From: Deltaproteobacteria bacterium
Lineage (GTDB): Bacteria; Myxococcota; XYA12-FULL-58-9; JABJBS01
DNA: 40,442 nucleotides
Assembly (NCBI GenBank): GCA_018668695.1
Contig: JABJBS010000041.1
Coordinates: 1 to 40,442, forward strand
Direction: 5' to 3'
The translations under genes were made by a program, and so were the position numbers. A model generated the notes under the pieces. The model searched no databases, had not been told where the DNA came from, and saw only the letters and a list, made by a program, of their open reading frames with translations. Shown piece by piece: positions 1-7,568 of this stretch; the first letter of the stretch is position 1; every line of letters starts with the position of its first letter.

Positions 1-242
1 CTCATCAGCAGCCCTAGGCTGCGCACGCTCGAGCCCAATCAAATCCCACTCCAAGCAAGGCAACCGCCGATGCTTACACATACAAAACAGGAGTGAGCCC
101 ACCAGCACCCCGCCCGAGGACGCACCGCTTCTTTTCGCGCAACGTTGGCGCATGCAGGGATAGTTCAAACTGCCAAATTGAATTCAAAGTATTGCGCCTA
201 GGTGAGCACAAAAGAAGTGGGCGCCCGCAGCAGGGAAGCGGT
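1..242. other. Left-edge region, no convincing gene
   Basis: I see no recognisable gene here. A 67-codon frame from a GTG at 93 to 296 is Arg/Pro/Ser-rich, has no family resemblance that I recognise, and runs into the repeat at 243-300, so I do not call it. The region may hold the 3' flank of a gene lying beyond the window edge. Confidence 0.4.
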
Positions 243-300
243 AACTTGTGTTTGCTTATCAGACCAAATTATTTTCGTAATGATTTCGTGAAATAGGAGG
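243..300 (+). repeat. 58-bp imperfect direct repeat, copy A
   Basis: This stretch aligns without gaps to 2285-2342 in the same orientation, with about 44 of 58 positions identical by my hand count. The best-conserved core is TTCGTAATGATTT followed by GTGAAA and CAGG or TAGG. The two copies bracket the P450 gene. They could be an intergenic repeat family, a shared regulatory site or the scar of a duplication or insertion. Confidence 0.5.
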
Positions 301-301
301 C

Positions 302-586
302 ATGCTAGAGCGCCCATCGAATCGACCTCAGGTTGTATGCAGTTACTGGTGCCCATCAGGGTATTCTCGCCGCGACGTTACCATCGGACCACAGTGTTCT
401 TTGTATCATGTTGGAAAGTGCGTGGACTCAAATTCCTATCACAAAGAAAGCTGCGGTTTTGCCGGTAAGGTGTGTATGAGCGGTATGGACTGCGAAGATG
501 CTAAGCCTGGAGAACAAGGGATCTGGTCTAAAGAGATGACACCGTTGTATGGGACCTTTAGCGACCGGAGTGGAATTTCATTTTGA
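302..586 (+). CDS. Possible small cysteine-rich hypothetical protein
   Basis: An open frame of 94 codons starts with ATG directly after repeat copy A. It has about eight cysteines scattered along its length, which could suggest a disulfide-bonded peptide, but no signal peptide or membrane segment is visible. AGGAGG lies only one base before the ATG, which is too close for a normal ribosome-binding site. I do not recognise a family. It is convergent with the P450 gene. It may be a chance frame or a fragment, so confidence is low. Confidence 0.22.
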   Translation: MLERPSNRPQVVCSYWCPSGYSRRDVTIGPQCSLYHVGKCVDSNSYHKESCGFAGKVCMSGMDCEDAKPGEQGIWSKEMTPLYGTFSDRSGISF

Positions 587-655
587 CAACGGACGCGGGT
601 AAAACGGCAGAGTTTAATCTATTCCATAGTAAGTCCCGACCTGGGTTCGTTTCAT

Positions 656-2008
656 CTAGCGACGAGAGTATTTGATCCGGCAGGGGCTCTTGGGCCACTT
701 GGTCTCTTGGCCGGGTTTGGCTCTCGGGTTTTTGTCCAAAAGCGTGATGTTGTAGTTCTGTAAGAGCTTGGCCATGATAATTTTCATCTCAAGCTTGGCA
801 AAATTTACACCCGAGCAGCGATGAATTCCGCCTCCAAACCCAATCAGGCTGTAGGGTTTCTTATCTTCGGCCCTATCCGGTGCGAATCGTAGTGGGTCAT
901 ACCTATCAGGGTCTTTGAAGACTTCTGGGATTCGGTGCGCCGTATCGGGAACGGCAAAGACCATGGTGCCTTGTTTGATCTCATACCCATCGAGATAAAA
1001 GTCATCTCGAACCCCTCGCATGTACATGTACGCAACAGGGTGCATGCGCTCGGACTCTTTGATGGCCCAGTCAATGGTCTTGAGCCCTTTGAGCTGGTCG
1101 GGACGATAGTTCTGGGTGTCACCGATGACTTCGGCAAGTTCCCCTTTCACGCGCTCTAGATAGTCTTCGTTTTGAAGCAGCTCAATCAGCGTCCAGCTGG
1201 TCTGTCCCACGGTAGTTTCGTGCGCTGCCCAGGGAATGAAGAGAAGCATACTTACCAAGAGCCCATCGGGTACAGGTTTGCCGTCATAGTAGGTAGACTC
1301 AATGAGTTCCTGAAATAGGTCCTTGGGCTCAAGCGGATTCTTACGGCGCTCGTCCATGAGCTCGTGGATCATGGTCTCAATCTTAGCCTTGGCTTCTTTA
1401 CTGCGCTTGAACTTAGGCAAAGGGAGCCACGATGGAAGCACCACATCGGCCCCCTGAGAGAATTTCCTGAAGACTTCGAAGTATTCTGAGCCGAGTTTTC
1501 GTCGAAACTCTTCACCAAAAAAGGCGCTCGCTCCCACATGCATGACCAGAGGGCCAAAGGCATCGGTCACGTCGATCTCGCCCGAGTCCCCGAGGATATG
1601 CTCCATGAAGTAGTCCACCTCTGAGACCATCATGTCCACGAAACGATTGTTGTGTTGCAGAAGAGGTAAGATCACCTTCATCTGTTCTTGGTATTCGGTT
1701 AGGTGGGCAAAAAAGAAAAGTCGCTTATCAAACATCTTCATGAGCGTTTCGTAGCCTTGGCGCATGGAGAAGATACCATCGGTCTCTTTAAAGAAGAACT
1801 TATGATAATCCGGTCCAATCAAGGCAACGGCCTTTTTCATACCGAGGTCAATCGAAAAAATGGGGCCCTTCTCTTTATAGCCTCGACGCATGACGCCTGT
1901 AGGGTCCTTGAGAAATTCCAGTGTATGGCCCACCATTGGGAGACGTCCACCAATCATGGGAGGGGCACTGAGGGTATCATTTGACGCTTTCGAAACATAG
2001 GTAGTCAT
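656..2008 (-). CDS. Cytochrome P450 (CYP51-like, class E type)
   Basis: A heme-thiolate monooxygenase of 450 residues. Visible P450 landmarks in order are a proline-rich N-terminus (APPMIGGRLPMVG), an I-helix with AAHETT, the K-helix ExxR (ESERMHP), a PERF-like FAPDR, and the heme loop FGGGIHRCSG with the axial ligand Cys398 and a following FAKLEMK helix. The overall pattern (GPIFSIDLG near the start, a long conserved C-terminal half) resembles the CYP51 group, but substrate assignment as a sterol demethylase is only inference. I chose the ATG at 2008 because GAGGAG sits eight bases upstream; a longer frame reaches 2182 but its extra residues look non-coding. No redox partner is adjacent. The protein appears soluble, with no clear N-terminal anchor. 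It is transcribed alone or after the 2370-3185 gene. Confidence 0.9.
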   Translation of the reverse strand: MTTYVSKASNDTLSAPPMIGGRLPMVGHTLEFLKDPTGVMRRGYKEKGPIFSIDLGMKKAVALIGPDYHKFFFKETDGIFSMRQGYETLMKMFDKRLFFFAHLTEYQEQMKVILPLLQHNNRFVDMMVSEVDYFMEHILGDSGEIDVTDAFGPLVMHVGASAFFGEEFRRKLGSEYFEVFRKFSQGADVVLPSWLPLPKFKRSKEAKAKIETMIHELMDERRKNPLEPKDLFQELIESTYYDGKPVPDGLLVSMLLFIPWAAHETTVGQTSWTLIELLQNEDYLERVKGELAEVIGDTQNYRPDQLKGLKTIDWAIKESERMHPVAYMYMRGVRDDFYLDGYEIKQGTMVFAVPDTAHRIPEVFKDPDRYDPLRFAPDRAEDKKPYSLIGFGGGIHRCSGVNFAKLEMKIIMAKLLQNYNITLLDKNPRAKPGQETKWPKSPCRIKYSRR

Positions 2009-2369
2009 TAGGCTTGCTCCTCGCGTGTGAAGTTTGTCTACTCTCAGGGCTGGTTGACCCACAGATGACTTGTTCACCCAATATGTTTTTAGAAATCCCC
2101 CTTGGGAGTGACCAACCTTAGTATGCTTTTTATTCATGGTGAAATTAGACTCTTGTAAAACATGGTAAGTCTTATTTCTCATAATGAAATATGAAAAAAA
2201 TTACGCGACTGGCCTTGCGTTCTTCTCGTGGCTATGGATGAAGGATTGTGAGTAATCTCAATATGGTAAAAATTATTTAACGGGAACTTTTGTTTTTTTC
2301 GTAGGCCAAATGCTCTTCGTAATGATTTTGTGAAACAGGTAGACCGCAGACATTTCTACTTAATCTGTT
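2009..2369. promoter_or_regulatory. Upstream region of the P450 gene
   Basis: This 361-base stretch separates the P450 start from the stop of the upstream minus-strand gene. It holds the P450 ribosome-binding site (GAGGAG on the minus strand, near 2017-2022), an AT-rich segment around 2180-2310 that could contain the promoter, and repeat copy B. I cannot assign definite -35 and -10 boxes. Confidence 0.35.
2285..2342 (+). repeat. 58-bp imperfect direct repeat, copy B
   Basis: This is the partner of 243-300, in direct orientation at an offset of 2042 bases, with about three quarters of positions identical. It ends 28 bases beyond the stop codon of the 2370-3185 gene. Confidence 0.5.
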
Positions 2370-3185
2370 TTACAATGACCCCTGGTCTGGTTTTGAATCA
2401 GCCAATACCTGGTTCATGAATTCACGGGCGACCTTCACGTAGTGGGGGATGTCTTTATGGCTGATCTGGTTTTTTGTCCCACTGACTAAGAATGTTGTTT
2501 GCAGGCCTTCCCAGATGAGGTCTTCTTCAGCAGCGATGCATCTCGTGATTGGGGCTCTGAGAAAATTGATTATTGCATCTCTGTCATGGCCCTTAATCCA
2601 GTGTGCATCACTGAATGGGCGGTCGTGGAGGAGCTCGATTTCATCGCTATTAAGCCATTGCTGAATACTTGGATCCCGGTTGACATGGTCGTTTAGTTCT
2701 TTAAGACGCTGTCCGGTTAGCGCATTAATACCTTCTTTGAATTGCTGAAAGGCATGGAAGGCTCCACCGAAATTTTCTCGTACCTTGTCTATGGCGGTTT
2801 CGGGCCGAATGTAGAAGTGGGGCATGGTCATGCGAGGGTGGCTTAGGACGATGACGGTTTTCAAACGAACATGGCCTTTTCGCATATTTTGAATGCGTTC
2901 GTGGGCTATGTAGGTGAGGTCAAAAATACAGATTGTGCCTTCACCCTCCTGGCGAGTGAGTAAGTTGTTGACCTTGGGGCCGTGGCCGACTTGGAGCGTA
3001 AAGAACTTGGCGTACTGGTCGAGCAGGGAAGGGTCTTTCTGCTTGTAGTTGCAGTCCAGTTCGTAAGCGAGCTTTCTCATGGCGCGCTCACGTCGCCACC
3101 GAGCGGTGTAGATATAAAGAACGCCGCAGCCAATGGTCAGAGCCATGAGGTTGGCGAGCAGGGTTTCCAGGTCTAATGTGTCCAT
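2370..3185 (-). CDS. Membrane-anchored hypothetical protein
   Basis: A 271-residue protein with one hydrophobic segment near residues 10-27 (LANLMALTIGCGVLYIYTA) followed by a basic stretch (RWRRERAMRK), giving a single N-terminal anchor with the rest probably cytoplasmic. The soluble part starts with a YELDCNY segment, then a region with GHGPKVNNLL, CIFDLTY and ahead of it an acidic turn. This layout (cell-surface anchor, short Cys-containing segment, then an FDL/FDY beta strand) resembles uncharacterised proteins I have seen in myxobacteria and planctomycetes, but I cannot name a family. No catalytic motif is evident. It lies 383 bases beyond the stop of the glutaminase gene and upstream of the P450 in the same orientation, with a probable terminator between it and the glutaminase. 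Confidence 0.7.
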   Translation of the reverse strand: MDTLDLETLLANLMALTIGCGVLYIYTARWRRERAMRKLAYELDCNYKQKDPSLLDQYAKFFTLQVGHGPKVNNLLTRQEGEGTICIFDLTYIAHERIQNMRKGHVRLKTVIVLSHPRMTMPHFYIRPETAIDKVRENFGGAFHAFQQFKEGINALTGQRLKELNDHVNRDPSIQQWLNSDEIELLHDRPFSDAHWIKGHDRDAIINFLRAPITRCIAAEEDLIWEGLQTTFLVSGTKNQISHKDIPHYVKVAREFMNQVLADSKPDQGSL

Positions 3186-3510
3186 ACAGACTTATACGCC
3201 ATCGCTTCTCCCACGTCGAACTCCAGCAAACCCATGAGAACACCATCACCCTTGAATTGTGTGAAAACGAACCAAGTATTCATGCACGACCCTTTGATGG
3301 TGACAAACTTCAGACTCTGCATGAAGATTTATGGATACACCTTATGCGCTCTGAGAAGAACGAAAACAGGGAGACCGGCGATTAGACCATGAAGAGCAAA
3401 TTCTTAAAAAATATCGAAGGTGTGCACTTTGCTGATGGTGGTGTTTTAACCAACGACCTTTGAATAAAAGGTGTCCCGAGCGCTGGCGGCACTTAAATCA
3501 GTATGTGCCA
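3186..3510. other. Intergenic region with a tiny plus-strand frame
   Basis: No confident gene is present. A 69-codon frame (3176-3385, plus) overlaps the start of the minus-strand gene and shows no protein-like features. A 24-codon frame from ATG 3389 to TGA 3463 (starts MKSKFLKNIEG) lies just upstream of a strong plus-strand terminator, so a short transcript or leader peptide is possible. An imperfect palindrome with an AGCGCT centre lies around 3470-3491. Confidence 0.3.
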
Positions 3511-3549
3511 AAAGCAGGGGAGGGCTTGGTCCCTCTCCTGCTTTTTTTT
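3511..3549 (+). terminator. Rho-independent terminator, probably bidirectional
   Basis: A 14-bp stem (3511-3524 paired with 3531-3544, with one G-T pair) and a six-base loop CTTGGT are followed on the plus strand by a run of eight T. On the minus strand the same hairpin is followed by TTTT then GG, so it could also end the glutaminase transcript, whose stop lies about 100 bases away. No confident plus-strand gene precedes it. Confidence 0.8.
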
Positions 3550-3652
3550 GTATTCAGTTCAATAGTGCAATGACGTGATACACGGTACGAAACTGTCATC
3601 GTCATGAAGGCAACACTTGTGAAAAATATTTTCTAATGTGTTGCCAGTCCTC

Positions 3653-5269
3653 TTAGTTCGATGACGCACTCTTCAAAATTTTAGCAATATCTTTGTGATT
3701 TCCTTTTTGGGCATCCTGCAGTGGTGTCCCGCCCCATCTGTCTACAGGATTGAGAATAGCTCCGTGCTCGATGAAGAGCTCTACAACGTGGCATTGCCCT
3801 TCAGCGGCAGCGAGATGCAGCGGCGTACGCCCATCGTAATCCGATGTATCGATGGAGGCGCCGCGAGCAATCAATCGCTGAATGGCGGTTAGATCACCTT
3901 TACTTGCGGCCCAAATCATCATGGTGGTGAGATCACTCTCATTGGCCATGGTTTGAATTCGGGGATCTTTCTTGTCCGAAATACCAGTCAGGTTATCGTA
4001 GTTGTGGAAATTATAGCGGCTAACAAGTTCTTTACAGAAGGCGATGCCTCTTACGGAGTTGCCCAAACGGTCAAGTCTTGGAGACCAAGTGCATAGCCCC
4101 ATCACATTCGGCACAACAATCATCATGACCCCAGAGACACCGCTCTTAGCAGGCAGACCGATGGAGAAAGCAAATTCACCACTGAAGTCATACATGCCGC
4201 ACGAGTACATAAGTGAGAGGCAATTTTGAACTGTTTCTGGACCAAATACGCGTTTGCCGGTGGATGGACAAATGCCGCCATTGGCAAGTGTGGCTGCAAC
4301 CATAGACATCATGTCTGCAGTCATCTCGATGGAGCAGGATTGAAAATAGAACTCGAGAATATCGACGAGTTCTGTATTCTCAGGGAATGCTTTGTTTTCA
4401 CGCATAAAGTAACCCAGCGCGAAATTACGGTCGGCAGATTGACGTTCTGACAAATAAACCGAATTGCTAAAGGAAGGCTTTTGTCCACCCGCAAGCTCAG
4501 CCCATTGTTCCATGACATAGTCAAAGCGGTCGGCCACATTGAGCTCTGGTTTAATCAGAGAGCAGGTCATGATTGCACCGGCATTGATCATGGGGTTGTG
4601 GGGTCTACCATTGTGGTTCAAAGCCAGCTCATTGAACCCGCGCCCGCTTGGTTCACGGCCCACATGGTTATGAACTTTTTCCGTGTCATTGGTTTCAAGT
4701 GCCAGGCAGTAATTAATTGGCTTTGTTGAGGATTGTACGCAGAAACGAACATCTGATTCACCGATGGAGAATCGTTGGCCATCGATTGTGCAAAGCGAGA
4801 CACCGTATTGGTCAGGGTTCACGCGTCCAAGCTGCGGAATGTAGTCCGCAACAGTGCCGTCGGTGTTGGTTTTGGTGACGTCGTAGATTTCCTGCATCTC
4901 GGTACAGAAATTTTCGAAATCGGGAATCACGAGTCGGCCTTGCAATGCTTGCTCAACCAATGCAACCGACGGAGCAATCGCGCCTGAAAACTTTTCCAAT
5001 TCGATTTTGTTCGGCGGGTCCAGCTCTTGCAGTCTTTTTTGTGTCTCTACGAGCCGAGGATCATCAAGGTGAAGTCCTGCTTTTTCCAGCGCTATTAAAA
5101 TCTGTTCACGTTTTAAATAACCGAGTTGATGGCTATCTAAGGCTCTAAAAATGGCTGCTTCACGTTCAAGATGTAAATCAGGAGTTTGCTGTGGTTTGGT
5201 GGCCGAAGCCTTGGATTTGGTTTTCTTTTTGGCAGTTGTGGTGCTGCGAACTTGCATATCGTTTTCCAT
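3653..5269 (-). CDS. glsA: Glutaminase with N-terminal helical domain and C-terminal ankyrin repeats
   Basis: Hydrolyses glutamine to glutamate and ammonium. The layout matches animal GLS-type enzymes: a basic Lys/Thr-rich leader, an EF-hand-like helical region (about residues 30-105), the beta-lactamase-fold glutaminase domain (about 110-440), and two to three ankyrin repeats in the last 95 residues (GRTPLHLAAAEGQ, GGTPLQDAQKGN). The catalytic Ser-x-x-Lys dyad is seen as VQSSTK (Ser180, Lys183), with NPMINAGAI and KSGVSGVMM further on. Bacterial GlsA proteins usually have the catalytic domain alone. The start is uncertain: ATG 5269 is used here, ATG 5257 has a weak GGAAAA upstream, and the open frame extends to 5350. 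None has a strong ribosome-binding site. It follows glnII by about 110 bases in the same direction, so the two are probably co-transcribed and the step between glutamate and glutamine may be controlled in both directions. Confidence 0.93.
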   Translation of the reverse strand: MENDMQVRSTTTAKKKTKSKASATKPQQTPDLHLEREAAIFRALDSHQLGYLKREQILIALEKAGLHLDDPRLVETQKRLQELDPPNKIELEKFSGAIAPSVALVEQALQGRLVIPDFENFCTEMQEIYDVTKTNTDGTVADYIPQLGRVNPDQYGVSLCTIDGQRFSIGESDVRFCVQSSTKPINYCLALETNDTEKVHNHVGREPSGRGFNELALNHNGRPHNPMINAGAIMTCSLIKPELNVADRFDYVMEQWAELAGGQKPSFSNSVYLSERQSADRNFALGYFMRENKAFPENTELVDILEFYFQSCSIEMTADMMSMVAATLANGGICPSTGKRVFGPETVQNCLSLMYSCGMYDFSGEFAFSIGLPAKSGVSGVMMIVVPNVMGLCTWSPRLDRLGNSVRGIAFCKELVSRYNFHNYDNLTGISDKKDPRIQTMANESDLTTMMIWAASKGDLTAIQRLIARGASIDTSDYDGRTPLHLAAAEGQCHVVELFIEHGAILNPVDRWGGTPLQDAQKGNHKDIAKILKSASSN

Positions 5270-5378
5270 GGTTGAGGTTGTGAGACATCGACAAAAAAAA
5301 TGACGCGAGAATAGATAAGGTAAAGAAAATTCTTTACCCCATGTAAACATCAGGGACTAAGAAGTCGGAACGGCAGAA

Positions 5379-6434
5379 TCAGTCGATTCCACAGACGCTC
5401 ATAAGGATGCGACTGCAAACCTGGTATGGGTTTGCATTGGCACCGGGGCGACGGTCTTCAATATAACCGTAGCCGTCTTGAGAAACATGTCGAGGGATCC
5501 GGATGGATGCACCTCGGTCAGCGACGCCGTGGCGAAACTGAGTGATGCTGCAGGTTTCGTGCTCGCCCGTGAGCCGCTCTGCAAGACCGGCTCCATAAAT
5601 AGCGATGTGCTCTTGATGCTTATTACCAAGGGCAGCAATTGCGTTTTCAATGGTTCCCATTCCGGTAAATTTGCTTCGCATATTTGCGGTAGAAAAGTTG
5701 GTGTGCATTCCCGCGCCATTCCAGTCGCCTTTGATTGGCTTGTTTTCAAAGGATACTTGAATGCCTTCGTCTTCTGCGATGCGGTGCAGCATCCAGCGCG
5801 CAACCCATAGATGGTCGGCGCAGATCAGCGGATCGATGTTCTCATTGGTATCACCACGAAAACCTATTTGGAATTCCCACTGACCAGGCATGACTTCAGC
5901 GTTCGTTCCGAAAAGCAGCAGGCCGGCGTCGAGGCAAGCATCGGTGTGACGCTCAACAACCTTACGGCCGTACGCGACATTGGCGCCAACGGAGCAGTAA
6001 AATGGCCCTTGAGGTGCTGGGTAGCCACCGTTTGGCCAACCAAGAGGATTTTGCTCCATAAAGAATGTGTACTCTTGTTCAAAACCAAACCATGCTTGCT
6101 CGCCGGCTGCGCCTTTGTCGAGCACATCGCGAAGTTGCGCTCTGTGGTTCGTTTCGTGAGGACGACCATCTGCATACATGACTTCGCACAAGACCACGAT
6201 CGAGTTTCCACTGCGGATAGGGTCATTGGTTGTAAAAACAGGCTTAAGGGTGAGATCTGAGTCACCGCCTGTTGCCTGGTACGTCGATGAACCATCGTAG
6301 CCCCAATCGGGTATGTCTTTAACGCAAAGTTCTTGGGTATTTTCTACACGTAAGATTCGGGTTTTAGAACGAAGTTCTTGGGTGGGGTGGGCTCCATCGA
6401 GCCATAGGTATTCCGCTTTGATTGTCTGAGTCAT
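5379..6434 (-). CDS. glnII: Glutamine synthetase type II (eukaryote-like)
   Basis: Makes glutamine from glutamate, ammonium and ATP in the cytoplasm. The length of 351 residues fits GSII (decameric, about 330-370), not the 470-residue GSI. Recognisable segments are LWLDGAHPTQELRSKTR, PDWGYDGSSTYQA, the glutamate-rich FGFEQEYTFF metal site, GQWEFQIGF, GAGMHTNFST and SIRIPRH, all in the family order. GSII lacks the adenylylation control of GSI, so control would be at transcription or by feedback. The start is supported by GAGGAA a few bases upstream. A perfect 8-bp inverted repeat lies 63 bases before the start codon. The gene is divergent from the response regulator and is followed by the glutaminase gene. 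Confidence 0.96.
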   Translation of the reverse strand: MTQTIKAEYLWLDGAHPTQELRSKTRILRVENTQELCVKDIPDWGYDGSSTYQATGGDSDLTLKPVFTTNDPIRSGNSIVVLCEVMYADGRPHETNHRAQLRDVLDKGAAGEQAWFGFEQEYTFFMEQNPLGWPNGGYPAPQGPFYCSVGANVAYGRKVVERHTDACLDAGLLLFGTNAEVMPGQWEFQIGFRGDTNENIDPLICADHLWVARWMLHRIAEDEGIQVSFENKPIKGDWNGAGMHTNFSTANMRSKFTGMGTIENAIAALGNKHQEHIAIYGAGLAERLTGEHETCSITQFRHGVADRGASIRIPRHVSQDGYGYIEDRRPGANANPYQVCSRILMSVCGID

Positions 6435-6496
6435 TGGTTCCTCATGGTTTGGTAAGGTTCACTGAAACAGCCAGTGACCGTGGTGCTAGGTCCAGA

Positions 6497-6519
6497 AAAC
6501 AGATGGGGGGAATCTGTTT
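6497..6519. promoter_or_regulatory. Inverted repeat in the glnII / response-regulator divergent region
   Basis: AAACAGAT (6497-6504) and ATCTGTTT (6512-6519) form perfect 8-bp arms around a GGGGGGA loop, in the 289-base region between the divergent start codons of glnII and the response regulator. It could be an operator or a leader hairpin of the glnII mRNA. The rest of the divergent region shows no sigma-54 consensus that I could find on either strand. Confidence 0.4.
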
Positions 6520-6723
6520 CTACGAACCGCTGCCCTACGCCCGATTGTATTTGGAAGGTATCAGGAATCGATGGAATTATTCGTCCGACAAAGCAGTGAA
6601 TGTTTATCGGGGATTACCTGACGAACGTTTGATTGATAATTCGTTTGATTTATCGCAGACACGACGCTTGAAGTTTGTTACTAGCCGCTCAAATAACAAT
6701 ATTTGTTTGAAGGAGGCGTTTCG

Positions 6724-7398
6724 ATGAAACTCGAGGGCTTGATCCGTATTTACCTGGTGGATGATCATCCAGTATTCAGGTTGGGGTTAGCTGGCTTGTT
6801 ACGTGCAGAACCAAAAATGCAATTAGAGGGCGAAACGGATTCGGGTCGCCAGGCATTAGAAGAAATTCCATCGAAGAAGATTGATATTGTTGTTTTAGAT
6901 CTTTCCCTTCAAGATATGAGTGGACTGGACTTAATTCGCGAGTTACGCAGAGAAAAAAAAGACGATTTTTCAATACTTGTTTTATCAATGCATGACGAAG
7001 ATGTTTTCGCCGAGAGAGCGCTCAAACTGGGTGCAGATGGCTATTTGATGAAGAATACGGCCCCTGTGGATATACTTCATGCCATTCGTCAAATCGCACG
7101 TAAAGAAGTTGCGCTTAGTAAGCGTCAGTCTGATTTGATGCTGAAACGCATTCTCGGCCGCGGGTCTCATAATGGTGATTCACCATTGCAGTCATTAAGC
7201 GACCGTGAGTTGGAAGTTTTTGAATTGGTGGGTCATGGTAAAAGTACTCGTATTGTCGCGGAGAAACTTTTTATCAGTGTGAAAACCGTTGAAACTCATC
7301 AAGCACATATCAAGCGCAAACTTGGATTATCGAATCATGCAGAATTGATGCGTTCAGCATTTGCCTGGATCAATGAATTGAACCCCTCGATTACTTGA
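6724..7398 (+). CDS. NarL/FixJ-type response regulator
   Basis: A two-component transcription regulator of 224 residues. The receiver domain (about 6-125) has the acidic pair in YLVDDHP, the phospho-acceptor Asp59 in VVLDLS and the conserved Lys in YLMKNTAP. A linker follows, then a LuxR-type HTH (about 155-215) with LSDRELEVFELVGHG and KTVETHQAHIKRKLGL. ATG 6724 is preceded by GGAGG with seven bases spacing, which decides it over an upstream TTG at 6703. No histidine kinase is in the window, so it is an orphan here. It is divergent from glnII and convergent with amt, so control of nitrogen genes is a reasonable guess, but nothing in the sequence proves it. Confidence 0.93.
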   Translation: MKLEGLIRIYLVDDHPVFRLGLAGLLRAEPKMQLEGETDSGRQALEEIPSKKIDIVVLDLSLQDMSGLDLIRELRREKKDDFSILVLSMHDEDVFAERALKLGADGYLMKNTAPVDILHAIRQIARKEVALSKRQSDLMLKRILGRGSHNGDSPLQSLSDRELEVFELVGHGKSTRIVAEKLFISVKTVETHQAHIKRKLGLSNHAELMRSAFAWINELNPSIT

Positions 7399-7486
7399 AG
7401 CCGCGTATAGTCTATTTTTAACGCATTGCGGTATGTTCGTTTTGATACACTGTATAAAAGAAGTTGTGTGGTGGTGTTGGTGGTAA

Positions 7487-7537
7487 AAAGTCATGCACCG
7501 AAGGAAAATTGAATCGAGTGCTCAGATGCATGACTTT
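7487..7537. repeat. Inverted repeat between convergent genes
   Basis: AAAGTCATGCA (7487-7497) and TGCATGACTTT (7527-7537) are perfect 11-bp arms separated by 29 bases. They sit between the response-regulator stop and the amt stop, a place where a bidirectional terminator would fit, but no T-run follows on either side. Confidence 0.45.
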
Positions 7538-7568
7538 GTAAGTGCCATCTAAATAGTTTGGCTAGAGA

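Noticed and set aside
93-296. 67-codon plus-strand frame with GTG start
   Set aside because: Low-complexity Arg/Pro/Ser content, no ribosome-binding site, and it runs through the direct repeat; I treat it as chance.
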